NCBI GenBank assembly: GCA_937899725.1
Contig: CALCCA010000087.1
Location: forward strand, 85,979-149,978
Source of the DNA: an uncultured Halomicronema sp.
Lineage (GTDB): Bacteria > Cyanobacteriota > Cyanobacteriia > Phormidesmidales > Phormidesmidaceae
Direction: 5' to 3'
Length of the DNA: 64,000 nt
The notes under the pieces are model-generated. The model had not been told where the DNA came from. It worked only from the letters and a program-made list of their open reading frames with translations, and did no database searches. The translations under genes were made by a program, and so were the position numbers. Below are positions 15,161 through 24,368 of this stretch, piece after piece. The first letter of the stretch is position 1; every line of letters begins with the position of its first letter.

Positions 15161-16231
15161 ATGCCATCTTTAGATTTCGAGACTGAAAGACAAGAGTTCC
15201 GTGAGTACTACAACGAAAACCTTAGTTTGCTGGAGGGCGCCAAGAATTCCTTTATAACTTTGGTTGGCTCGTTAATTAGAAGTTCAAGCGAAGTAGCTTT
15301 ATCTAAAATTGAAGGGCGAGTAAAAGATAGGGATGAATGCGTAAAAAAATTTAGCCGGAAATATAGAACAACGCTTGAAACTGAAAGAAAGGAATATCAA
15401 ATCATTGATCACATAACCGATTTGATTGGCCTGCGTGTTGTCTGTTTGTATGAGGATGATATTGAAAAGATCAAAGAACTCCTTTGCGAGCATTTCGAAG
15501 TGATTGATATTACAGATAAAATAGCATTAATAGAAAATACGGAGAACTCGTTCGGCTATAAAGGTTTGCACTTAGATTTAAAGCTAAACGAGCAGCGCAG
15601 ATCACTTCCTGAATATTCTCAATTTGTTGATCTTGGTTGTGAAGTTCAAATCAGAACTATAATACAAGACTCCTGGAGCGTTTTGGATCATAAAATAAAA
15701 TACAAGAAATCTATACCAAACAATCTAAAAAGAAGAATTAATTCGCTTGCAGCTTTGTTTGAGGTGGCAGACCGTGAATTCAGGGAAATCCGGATTGCCA
15801 CGGAAGAAAGCATCAAGGCTGAAGATATTACTCAAGAACAAATCAGCCAAGAATCAGATCAGGGAGAAGCAGAAGGAGACGTACCAAAATTTACAGTATC
15901 TCCACTGAACGCATTTAGCTTTCTGAAGATAGCCAATCACTTCTTTAACGATTTTGAATTTGAGCCCCGCAAAGTTGATGGCTTCACAGAGGAAATAGTT
16001 TCGCTAAAGCCAGATATAACACGTGGCAAATTCAATTTCTACATGCGAGAAAATATATCTAAAGTTAAGCGTTATAAGGATTATTTTGAAAAAGAATTTC
16101 CGGGCAATGTCTTAAACCCATATACTGTGATTAGACACTGCCTATATTTGGGCGAAAAAGATATATTCTCAACAATGCTAACCAATCAGGCCACCGAAAC
16201 GTTTGAAGCATGGTTGCTAGAAAATGGCTGA
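15161..16231 (+). CDS. RelA/SpoT-type nucleotide pyrophosphokinase (synthetase only)
   Basis: The start chosen is ATG 15161 because GAAGGA lies seven bases upstream; an in-frame TTG at 15116 also exists. Of 356 residues, about 15-190 form a RelA/SpoT synthetase: RVKDRDECVKKFSRK, then TDLIGLRVVCLYEDD with the catalytic Asp (D87), FGYKGLHLDL (132-), and CEVQIRTIIQDSWSVLDHKIKYK with the catalytic Glu (E161). There is no HD hydrolase, TGS or ACT domain, so it should make (p)ppGpp-like alarmones or pyrophosphorylate another target without degrading it. Toxic small synthetases of this kind occur in antiphage toxin-antitoxin systems. An acidic linker (about 215-245) leads to a C-terminal domain of about 110 residues that I do not recognise. 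AT-rich, 75 bases behind the nuclease gene. Confidence 0.82.
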   Translation: MPSLDFETERQEFREYYNENLSLLEGAKNSFITLVGSLIRSSSEVALSKIEGRVKDRDECVKKFSRKYRTTLETERKEYQIIDHITDLIGLRVVCLYEDDIEKIKELLCEHFEVIDITDKIALIENTENSFGYKGLHLDLKLNEQRRSLPEYSQFVDLGCEVQIRTIIQDSWSVLDHKIKYKKSIPNNLKRRINSLAALFEVADREFREIRIATEESIKAEDITQEQISQESDQGEAEGDVPKFTVSPLNAFSFLKIANHFFNDFEFEPRKVDGFTEEIVSLKPDITRGKFNFYMRENISKVKRYKDYFEKEFPGNVLNPYTVIRHCLYLGEKDIFSTMLTNQATETFEAWLLENG

Positions 16232-16286
16232 CAAGGCTAAGCAGTCAAGAGGCTAGAGATGCATGATTCGGGTGACTATTTATGCT

Positions 16287-16320
16287 GACGCCGCCAGATT
16301 CATTAGAATCTGGCGGCGTC
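16287..16320. terminator. Perfect 15-bp hairpin, probable bidirectional terminator
   Basis: 16287-16301 and 16306-16320 are exact reverse complements (GACGCCGCCAGATTC) with loop ATTA. It lies between the converging RelA/SpoT gene and the LamG-protein fragment. A related hairpin is at 16749-16778. Confidence 0.65.
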
Positions 16321-16428
16321 ATTGGGTTATTCGCTGTGCGGTTGCGTGATACTCAGTGGCCTAACCGAAGGTGCAGACCCGATTTGCAGGCTGGCCTTGA
16401 CTGGCTTTCCGGCGACTGACATAGCTTT

Positions 16429-16800
16429 TTACAACTCTGCCAAATCGTCGGTGAGCAGTTTGTGGTCCATGGTGTAGTTGGCAAACGCGGCCACGACATC
16501 CACCACACTGAGGGCAGCGGCTCCTTTAGGACCTGAAAGTCTCATCGGAGACAACAGGCTCGGCAGCCAGGAAACCACCTCATTGGCGATCTCTAAGCCG
16601 GGTCTCTCTGCCTTCGGCATCGTGAACAGATACCGGGTCGCTAGCTCCGCCTCCACCATTGAGAACGCAAAGGCGATTCCGATCGTGAGTTCGTCGGCTC
16701 GCTTCAAGCGCTGGCGGGTGACATTGTTTCCTTCGGTGGCAAAGAAATCGCCGCCAAGTCCGTTAGAACCTGGCGGCGTTGCCATTGGAGTATGCGCCAT
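16429..16800 (-). pseudogene. Duplicated 3' end of the 1415-residue LamG protein gene
   Basis: The 123-codon frame aligns over its last 100 or so residues with the C-terminus of the protein encoded at 16871-21118: IANEVVSWLPSLLSPMRLSGPKG against IANEIVALLPDLLSPLRLSGPKG, and LLTDDLAEL against LLANDLDEL. Its first residues translate the hairpin at 16749-16778, so they are not real coding sequence. The bases after each stop are also similar (CAGTGGCNTAACC... GCAGACCC), so the whole 3' unit with its terminator was duplicated in tandem. It is therefore a relic, although a separate short protein from an internal start is possible. Confidence 0.7.
16749..16778. terminator. Imperfect hairpin downstream of the 1415-residue gene
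   Basis: CGCCGCCA...TGGCGGCG with inner AAGTCCGTTAGAACC resembles the perfect hairpin at 16287-16320. It lies 93 bases beyond the stop of the giant gene, the same relative place as the other hairpin behind the duplicated fragment. Confidence 0.5.
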
Positions 16801-16870
16801 GAGAGGACATCAGGCCCAGTGGCTTAACCCCAATGGCGCAGACCCAATTTTTGAGCTTTCGTTGACGGTC

Positions 16871-19800
16871 TTAGGCTCCTTGAATCGCTTCCTGCAACTC
16901 ATCCAAATCGTTAGCTAGCAATTTGCTACCCATCCCCAGGGTGACAGCAGTGGCAGTGCCAGTGACGACGACGAGTGCCAATTGGCCTTTAGGCCCCGAT
17001 AGCCTCAAGGGAGACAACAGGTCTGGCAGTAGTGCCACGATTTCATTCGCGATCGCCAGGCCGCGGCCATCTTCTCTCGGCAGGGCCCCTAGATAAACCG
17101 ACGTGATGATGAGATCAAGCACTGAAAGCAACGCGAAAATCACGGTAACGTTCTGGTCGTGACGTTTCATGCGCCGTTTGCTGCCCTGAGATGATGGCCC
17201 CAAAGTAACTATCGTATCTGCAAATAAAACGATCAACCGGTAGATTTGCATCCCCCGCTCTCGGCGCTCCACCTTCTTGGCGGCGGCGCTGTTGTCATTT
17301 GCGTCGGCTAGAAGCGTGAACGTGACAAAGGAGCACTGCCAGCTGAGGTGATCAACCAAAACGCTCACTATCTCAAAGAAAGAGATGAACTTGTTGCCCT
17401 CACCTGACGAACTCCCCTGGCTCGACTGACTATCCCGATCTGACCCACCCTTCTTACCAGAAATGGCAGTGGCATCCAATATGGTGGTGAGAATTCCACT
17501 AAACGCGTCTAGGGTGAGTTGAGCGATCCCAAAGCTCCGAACGCTATCTTTGATGGATTGCAGATCAGGCCCCGATGTCTCTTCGGCATCCTCAGCAGCT
17601 TCAGGGTTTTCAGACGCCTCAGCTTGGCTTTGGGATACGCTCAGCGATCGCGCTGAGAGCGCGGTTGGCCCCGGTTGTGACAGCGCTACAAAATCGGGCG
17701 TTGCCGTCCCTTGAAAGGGCTTTTTGCCGAAAGCCAGCTTTGAGATGACCGTGATGGGAATGGCGAGTAGCAGAGTCGTCACATTGATGATTGAAAGATC
17801 GCCCGCACCGAGCAGCTTGAACAAGGCGCTGATAAAGGGAATATTAATCGGCGCGTTGATCAGATCCTTCAGCTGTTGGACGGCTGCTCCCACAATGTCG
17901 AGAAAACCATGCGCTAGGGTCTCGATCAGGTCTAAAAACTGAATGACGACATCCCGCAAGGCTTCGATAATCGCGATGAGTGCGAGCTGCGGTTTGAGCG
18001 GATTGGTAACCAGTGCGGTAATGGCTTCAGTCAAACCTTCAAAGGCGCGCAGGGCCATCCCAATCACGTCTTCACCCGCTTCCAACAGGGTCGACATGAA
18101 GATGCCGATCGCCGAATCGTCATTTTGATTCGTCGCGGCATTCGGGATGGGGTTGGCATCTTCTTGTTGCGCTCCTCCAAAGAGTTTGGAGAGAAACCAC
18201 TCCGCTGCTTCTGGCAGTTTGAACTCAAACGTCTCAGCTTCAGAAGGGGTGCCGCCCAATAATTTCACCAGGTTGTTCATCCCGTCTTCGACGGTGTCTT
18301 GCAGGTCACCGATAAAATCAGAGACCGGTTGCTTGGCCGATGCTGCTAGTTGCGTTGCCGCATCAAATCCAGCATTGATGGTTTTTTTCAGATAGCGCTG
18401 AGTATCGAGGATGTCGCCCCAGTTGAACAGAAACTGCAGGAACTCGATGAACTTTTTGATGCCGTTCACCACTTTTTCGACCACGGCTTCAATGAACTCA
18501 CCCACCTTTTCGACCGTATCCACCACAAAGTCAATGACTTCTGTCGCGGTTTTGATCACAAAGTGGACGACGCCTTTGACTGCACCTACAACGACCGATT
18601 TGGCTTTTTTGATCGCATTGCGAATGCGTCTACCGATTCTGAGCCGTTTGATTCCCCCAAACCGTCGAGCCCCGCCAAAGCCGATCGCCCCTGGCAGTTG
18701 AGTCTCTTTACCGGCAGGTTCCGAAATGGGCGCGCTTTCGCTGCTGGTGGCTTGGTTGAGCAGCCGCGTAAAGTCATCCTCACTGACTGACTCTTCCAGG
18801 ATGACGCCATCCTCCGGGCTGTTCGCGGCTACGGCAGCTGAGACCAGCCCCCGGCTTTTTAAAACGGCGGTTTGTGCTTTGACCTGCCGAAGTTCGCCTT
18901 CTTCGGGCGCCGGCTTAAACTTCAGTTCCCAAGGCTGGGCGATCGCCGCGCCCGACACCACTCGCTCAGAGGACAGCACTCGGTTGCCGCCGCCGGGGTT
19001 AGCTGCTGGCAACTGGTCGGTGTAGGTCACCGTCGCGGTCACCCGCTTGATCGTGTTTTGCACACTGGCGACTTCGGCTTGGCTGTGGGCCGTGCGATCG
19101 ACAATCAAGTTACCCTGAGCGTCCTTGGCATTCCATAGAGCGCCGTCTTCTAGCTCCGCAATGTGCTGATGGGCTTCCTGGTTGGGAAAAATCACCACCT
19201 GTTCATTTGCCGCCATTTCGCTGGTGCGAATCTTGAGGCCCGGCGTGTTCAGGCCATCGGCCTCAGACGTAATCATGATGAAGTTGAGATCATTAGGCGT
19301 GAGGGTCGCCGATCGCGTCTCGTCGATCTCATAGGTGATGCCGTCCACTTCAATCGTGGTCAGGTCGGTGGCGGCAACTTCCACTGCGCCTGCCCCCGCT
19401 TCAAACCGCAGGGTGGTGCGATAGGCCGAAAACTCTTCCAGCTCATTGCCCACCAGGCGATAGTCTTGGCTCAGCTTCGTGGTGTAAGACGTAAAGACAT
19501 CTGCCGGGGCAATCACCTTAAAGATTTTGATTGAAGAAAGGGCATCGTCGCCGATCTGACTCTCCTTCAGGTCTGGTAAGTTTTTGACGATATCCTCAAT
19601 CTCTTCTTCGCGTTTATCTTCTGCCACCCGGTAGTCGACATGCTTGAACAAAGTCACCCCGGTATCGGGACCTAAGCGAATGGATGAAGTGCGATCGTTG
19701 AGACCGCCAAAGTCCCCAAAGCTTTTATGTTCCCCCAAAGCAACCTTCGCACTATCGGACAAAATCCAGGTTTTACCGTGATAGGCGCGGTGCTCGTACA

Positions 19801-21118
19801 GGGCCACTTCCCCTTGTGCCAGTTCACCCACTTGACCTTCATTGTCGGCAAATTTAACCGCACGCACAAAAACGGCACGCTGATCTTTTTGTCGAGTCCA
19901 GCGAAAGGTGTTGCCTGCAACAAGTTCTAACCATTCGTCCGCGCCCTGGTTGATCAGCGAAAACTCACCGGGGAGACTCTCTGAATCATCCACAAATAGG
20001 CTAGCTGGGGCCTCCACTGCCGATAGGGTAAAAAGGGCATTGTCTTTGTCGGCCCCCGGAAGTAGCTGCAGCCGAGCCTGCTGTAGATTGTAGTGAAATT
20101 TGAACAGCCCGTTTGACCACTGCTGGGGCGCGGTTTGGAGATGAGTCTTACCCCGGTGTAAGAAGCGGCCATTCGGCGCTTTAATAATCCACTTGCCGAT
20201 AAAGGGCTCCCCGACTGTTGACCAAATCCGCACTGAGCGGGGAAAGTCGCCGAGCTTGGTGAACCGAATGTCTGGAATATCGGCGTAGAGCTTTTGCGCC
20301 ACATCCTTGAAATCGGTGTCTTGATAGAGCGTTGCGCCCGTGTCTGGCCCGAGCCGCAGTTCTTTAAAGTGTCCAGAAAAGGGAGCCAGATCGGCCACAT
20401 CTTGCTTCAGCACAATAGCAGCCTCATCCGTCGCGACCAGCTCAATCTCACCCGCGCTCAAGGATCGATTGATAGGCGGTATCAGGGTTTGGATCTGGGC
20501 AGTGCTGAGGGCAGTGTGATAGATCCGCAGGTCTTCGTAATGGGCGATCGGCGTGTGCCGGGTGTAATGCCCGAGCTTCACATCGACAGCTCGCTTAATG
20601 TTGGCGACCCCGGTTTTGGCGGCCCCTTCTGCCACTAGGACACCATCTAGATACACCTCAATGGTACGTCCCTCTCTTACCAGGGTGATGTGGTGCCATT
20701 TTTTATCGGACAAGTTGGGCAAGCGAGGCGTTTTGGCGAAGGCGTAGTTCTTACCTTTGCTGTTTTCATCGACTTCAAAGGTCAATCTTCTGCCTTTGTC
20801 TTCAAGTCGCAACGAAAACCAATTGCCATGCCCGCTCATCGAGCGAGTCCCGATAATATCCAGATCGTTCTGGCCATCGGTGTCCATGATCTTGAGGCCA
20901 AACGCCACGGTGAAATCACTGGTGCCGAACTGACCCACCTCGGGGCCAAAAACCAGCCGCGACTCCTTAGAAGGCAATCTCACGGCATTGCCAATCCGAC
21001 CGTGCCGATGCCACACGATACTGCGATGCAAGCGACCTTCGACGCCGCCGATCGCATCGCGGGCGACAGTTCCTTTTCTTTCGTTGAATTGCCAGTGATA
21101 AGTAGGCTGAATAGTCAT
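16871..21118 (-). CDS. Giant LamG / beta-gamma-crystallin-like protein with hydrophobic C-terminal half
   Basis: A 1415-residue protein. Residues 1-212 form a LamG (concanavalin-like) domain: SDFTVAFGLKIM, KKWHHITLVREGRTIEVYLDGVLV and YEDLRIYHTALS. Residues about 230-510 contain beta/gamma-crystallin-like units: VALYEHRAYHGKTWILSD and GGLNDRTSSIRLG, the latter fitting the Ca-binding D/N-D/N-x-x-S/T-S pattern, each near a repeated LRLGPDTG. The middle has a basic GFGGARRFGGIKRLRIGRRI stretch, then long amphipathic helices (about 820-920), hydrophobic segments (about 1010-1130) and a C-terminal region duplicated downstream. No N-terminal signal peptide is seen. It starts like the genes at 24368 and 25922, with GGAGAAA as ribosome site. 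Function unknown; a membrane-active or cell-surface protein is possible. Confidence 0.8.
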   Translation of the reverse strand: MTIQPTYHWQFNERKGTVARDAIGGVEGRLHRSIVWHRHGRIGNAVRLPSKESRLVFGPEVGQFGTSDFTVAFGLKIMDTDGQNDLDIIGTRSMSGHGNWFSLRLEDKGRRLTFEVDENSKGKNYAFAKTPRLPNLSDKKWHHITLVREGRTIEVYLDGVLVAEGAAKTGVANIKRAVDVKLGHYTRHTPIAHYEDLRIYHTALSTAQIQTLIPPINRSLSAGEIELVATDEAAIVLKQDVADLAPFSGHFKELRLGPDTGATLYQDTDFKDVAQKLYADIPDIRFTKLGDFPRSVRIWSTVGEPFIGKWIIKAPNGRFLHRGKTHLQTAPQQWSNGLFKFHYNLQQARLQLLPGADKDNALFTLSAVEAPASLFVDDSESLPGEFSLINQGADEWLELVAGNTFRWTRQKDQRAVFVRAVKFADNEGQVGELAQGEVALYEHRAYHGKTWILSDSAKVALGEHKSFGDFGGLNDRTSSIRLGPDTGVTLFKHVDYRVAEDKREEEIEDIVKNLPDLKESQIGDDALSSIKIFKVIAPADVFTSYTTKLSQDYRLVGNELEEFSAYRTTLRFEAGAGAVEVAATDLTTIEVDGITYEIDETRSATLTPNDLNFIMITSEADGLNTPGLKIRTSEMAANEQVVIFPNQEAHQHIAELEDGALWNAKDAQGNLIVDRTAHSQAEVASVQNTIKRVTATVTYTDQLPAANPGGGNRVLSSERVVSGAAIAQPWELKFKPAPEEGELRQVKAQTAVLKSRGLVSAAVAANSPEDGVILEESVSEDDFTRLLNQATSSESAPISEPAGKETQLPGAIGFGGARRFGGIKRLRIGRRIRNAIKKAKSVVVGAVKGVVHFVIKTATEVIDFVVDTVEKVGEFIEAVVEKVVNGIKKFIEFLQFLFNWGDILDTQRYLKKTINAGFDAATQLAASAKQPVSDFIGDLQDTVEDGMNNLVKLLGGTPSEAETFEFKLPEAAEWFLSKLFGGAQQEDANPIPNAATNQNDDSAIGIFMSTLLEAGEDVIGMALRAFEGLTEAITALVTNPLKPQLALIAIIEALRDVVIQFLDLIETLAHGFLDIVGAAVQQLKDLINAPINIPFISALFKLLGAGDLSIINVTTLLLAIPITVISKLAFGKKPFQGTATPDFVALSQPGPTALSARSLSVSQSQAEASENPEAAEDAEETSGPDLQSIKDSVRSFGIAQLTLDAFSGILTTILDATAISGKKGGSDRDSQSSQGSSSGEGNKFISFFEIVSVLVDHLSWQCSFVTFTLLADANDNSAAAKKVERRERGMQIYRLIVLFADTIVTLGPSSQGSKRRMKRHDQNVTVIFALLSVLDLIITSVYLGALPREDGRGLAIANEIVALLPDLLSPLRLSGPKGQLALVVVTGTATAVTLGMGSKLLANDLDELQEAIQGA

Positions 21119-21368
21119 GGAATTTCTCCGATTGAGGATTGTGGTGAATTGATACTGACGTTGTCTGTTGCTACCGTTGGAATTTCAGAAATGCAGGTCT
21201 CGACTAACTCTATTCAGTAGAGAAAAGCCAGCATTTAGAAATATGAAAAACTGAGTTTTAGCTAAACCGCGTCCGATTTAAAGACTGGAGTTTTAATTTG
21301 AAGAAAAACTGTCGATCGGGAGGCGATCGCGATTTAGCTGGTGTGATTAGGCCGGACGAACGCAGTCA

Positions 21369-24368
21369 TTAAGGGCAAGGAGGTACACCCGCCGTACCCT
21401 CTACAAAGTCCGCATTGGTCTCAATATCAGCGGGGTTAAAGGTGCCCACATTCCTGGCGGTCACATTGGCCTGGTCAATCACTTGAAACTGACCGGCCCC
21501 ATTGCTCACGAGTTCAAAGCCATCGTCGCCAGGAGTGGTCACACTGTTGTTATCGAGTGCCAGGCAGAAGTCTGTATCAGCCGTGTGCTCAATTCGCACG
21601 CCATCAGCGCCAGGATTGGTAATCGTATTGTCGGTCACCGTCGCAGTGACGTTGGCATTGTCTTCAATTAAGGTGAGTTCAATCCCGTCATCACCGGCAT
21701 TGGTGATGCTATTACCCGTCACGGTAATAGCCGCCGTGGCATTTTCTTGAATGTCATTAAAGAAAACGCCCTCTTCCCCGACATTCGAGATTTGATTGAT
21801 GGTGACGGTAATAGTGGCATTGGCATTGTCTTCAATAACGTCAAATTCGATGCCTTCTGTTCCCGCGCTGAGGATGTTGTTCTCGGCGATGGTGATATTG
21901 GACACGGTATCGTTTTCAATGTCATCAAAAAGAATGCCTTCTTCATTAGCAACCGTAATCGTATTGCCGGTCACAGCAATGGTCGCGTTAGCCCGGTTTT
22001 CAATATTGTCAAACTCAATCCCGGTCTCACCACTGTTAATTTGGTTGTTGTCAACGGTAATCGTGGCGATCGCATCATTTTCAATGTCACCAAACTCAAT
22101 ACCTTCAAAAGGTATATTGCTAATTTGATTGTTGGCGACGGCAATGGTGACATTGGCATTTTCTTCAATATTGTCAAACTCGATGCCATCCCCCCCTGCG
22201 ACCAGCGGATCTACATTTACGGCATCAATCACATTGTCTGAGACCGTAATCGTCGCAACCGCATTACCTTCGATGTCATCAAAGAAAATACTGTCGAATT
22301 GAGCATCCGTAATTTGATTGTTTGCCACCGTGATATTGGCGGTGGCGTCTCCCAAAATTAAGTCAAATTCAATACCCTCTGTACCAATTGTGTTCAAGGT
22401 ATTATTGGCGACGGTAACGGTGGCATTATCGGTTCCGTTAATGTCATCAAAGAAGATGCCTTCGCCAGTTGTATTCGAGATTTGATTGCGAACAATCGCC
22501 ACCGTGCCATCAATATCGGGCAGGTTAATACCGACATTGGCATTGGTAATGGTATTGTCTTCAATCGCGATCCCCTCTCCATTCGCCACAATGCCATCGG
22601 CCCCCGCCGGATTGATCGCTAGGCCCGAGACCAATGTGTTGTTGCCGATGGTTACCGTGCCGCTAACGGTCGGTAAGTTGCCGCTGCCAGATCCTGGCAA
22701 GGTCACTTCCCCAAACTGAGTATTTAACAGTTGGGTCGGCCCCACTGAGCGCACGTCTACCCCATCTGGCAGGGTAAAGGCACCGCCCGCATTACCCGCC
22801 TGCACATAAATAATGTTGTCGGCGTTGGCGGTGGCAATATTCGTGGCATTGGCAATGGTATCGAGCGGCGCTTCAAAGGTACCTACCCCTGTGGCTGCTC
22901 CTGTCGTCGGGTCGACATGTTGGAAAACAAAAGCCTGGTTTGTCTCTGGGTTGATAGCAATAATGCTGGCTTCGCGAATCGAAACATCCGTTTGGTTCTC
23001 GACCAAAACAGTGTTGGTACGCGCAATGGGTTCTCCGGCTCTGGCCCACAGCCGCGCTGGTGAATTCTCTTCCGTATTGGCTGGACGTTGCGCTGGGGCG
23101 CCTAACAACGCACTCACTGAAAAGATCGCGTTCGTGCCAAATACACCGTCATTCTGAACGCCTAGACCAACCCGCAAGTTGTTTTGAATACGGTAGTCTA
23201 GCGAGGCCCGAACACCTAAACTATCTTGTGAGGCTTCTCCACCCAAGTAATACACACCGCCTCGCCCCCACAAGCTGCTCCCTTCACCAAAGTCAAACAG
23301 CTCCAGGCCACCATCGAGTGACACGGTGGTCAGGGCAGCTTGTATCTGGTCAATTTGCTGCTCATCAAACGCCAATTGATTACCGACAAACTGAGGGTTG
23401 ATGACCTGGGTCTCGGTGTCAATGACCTGACGGGCATTGCTCAAAGGCAGGTTGGCATTGAAGGTTAAGTCCCAGTTCTCTCCGAGTAGCTCAGTGCCAA
23501 CGCCCACCTGGGTAACGGTGAGATCGTCCGTACTGCGAGCATCTAGCCCCGCATAAGCGCCCCATAGGGTGCTGTCGTTGAGCAGGGCGCGGTAGCCAGC
23601 TTGCAAGCCACCGCCAAAGTCGCCGCTGTTATCTACGCTCACACGACCATCAATAAAGGTGACATTTTGCCCCGGTGTTTGAAACAGCGGGAGAAAACCA
23701 CCCACGCTACTAAAGCCTGTAAAGCCCGCACCTTCGTTGTAATTGAGATTGAAGAAGGGTTGCAGACGAAGCGCTTCAGCTTCTGTCGCTATTGGAGTTG
23801 TTTCTGGGGTCGGGGACTGGGCGGTCTGGGCTTGATCAGTCTGAGTTTGAGCGTTGGCAAGGCCACTCGGAAGGAGTATCTCATCGGCGGCAACCGGGCT
23901 GGCGATGCTCTCAGGGAGAGGCTGCGCTACCGCTTCAGCTGAAATGGCCAATATGCTCGCTAAAGATAAGCAATAACTCAGACATCGCTTAATGCCTGTA
24001 TTGCCAGTAGTCCGTAGCTTTTGAAAACGTTTTGAGAGACGCGATCGATCTCTAACATCCGGTGTGGGGATAATGGCGGCACCATTGGTAGCCACCCGCT
24101 CAATTTCATCTTCACGCCAGCGTCGATTCACAGGTGCAATCAGCGCCCTGACTTCTGATGCGCTGAGGGCCGTGTGGGAAAACTGACCGACCCGATTACC
24201 AAGCTTAATCGTCGACTCTCTAGAAAATGACTTAACAGCATTGCCATTCCGACCATCGCCATTCCACAAAATGCGATGAAATTGGCCTTTGACACCACTT
24301 ACGGCATCTCGGGCGGCAGTCTTTTTTCTTTCGTTGAATTGCCAGTAATAGGTAGGCTGAATAGTCAT
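21369..24368 (-). CDS. LamG relic fused to signal peptide, outer-membrane barrel and beta-helix domain
   Basis: A 999-residue frame with an unusual build. Residues 1-119 copy the start of the 1415-residue LamG protein but lack its residues 65-200 (VGQF joins directly to HTALS), so the LamG fold is destroyed. At 127-149 comes a signal-peptide-like KRCLSYCLSLASILAISA followed by AVAQ. From about 205 to 430 it reads as an inverse-autotransporter-like barrel (PFFNLNYNEGAGFTGFSSVGG, GLQAGYRALL, LWGAYAGLDARS). From about 440 to the end is a right-handed beta-helix with roughly ten 27-28-residue repeats of ITVANNQI...GIEFDDIE.NA. No in-frame ATG exists near the signal peptide, so either the fusion is translated as it is or the native start was lost. 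Likely surface or outer-membrane protein. Confidence 0.75.
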   Translation of the reverse strand: MTIQPTYYWQFNERKKTAARDAVSGVKGQFHRILWNGDGRNGNAVKSFSRESTIKLGNRVGQFSHTALSASEVRALIAPVNRRWREDEIERVATNGAAIIPTPDVRDRSRLSKRFQKLRTTGNTGIKRCLSYCLSLASILAISAEAVAQPLPESIASPVAADEILLPSGLANAQTQTDQAQTAQSPTPETTPIATEAEALRLQPFFNLNYNEGAGFTGFSSVGGFLPLFQTPGQNVTFIDGRVSVDNSGDFGGGLQAGYRALLNDSTLWGAYAGLDARSTDDLTVTQVGVGTELLGENWDLTFNANLPLSNARQVIDTETQVINPQFVGNQLAFDEQQIDQIQAALTTVSLDGGLELFDFGEGSSLWGRGGVYYLGGEASQDSLGVRASLDYRIQNNLRVGLGVQNDGVFGTNAIFSVSALLGAPAQRPANTEENSPARLWARAGEPIARTNTVLVENQTDVSIREASIIAINPETNQAFVFQHVDPTTGAATGVGTFEAPLDTIANATNIATANADNIIYVQAGNAGGAFTLPDGVDVRSVGPTQLLNTQFGEVTLPGSGSGNLPTVSGTVTIGNNTLVSGLAINPAGADGIVANGEGIAIEDNTITNANVGINLPDIDGTVAIVRNQISNTTGEGIFFDDINGTDNATVTVANNTLNTIGTEGIEFDLILGDATANITVANNQITDAQFDSIFFDDIEGNAVATITVSDNVIDAVNVDPLVAGGDGIEFDNIEENANVTIAVANNQISNIPFEGIEFGDIENDAIATITVDNNQINSGETGIEFDNIENRANATIAVTGNTITVANEEGILFDDIENDTVSNITIAENNILSAGTEGIEFDVIEDNANATITVTINQISNVGEEGVFFNDIQENATAAITVTGNSITNAGDDGIELTLIEDNANVTATVTDNTITNPGADGVRIEHTADTDFCLALDNNSVTTPGDDGFELVSNGAGQFQVIDQANVTARNVGTFNPADIETNADFVEGTAGVPPCP

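Noticed and set aside
11357-16320. Complete integron with integrase
   Set aside because: No tyrosine recombinase gene occurs in the window, so only an integrase-less cassette cluster is considered, and that only as a hypothesis.
21400-22700. Non-coding tandem repeat array
   Set aside because: The repeats are in one open frame and encode regular beta-helix rungs; the DNA repetition is explained by the protein.
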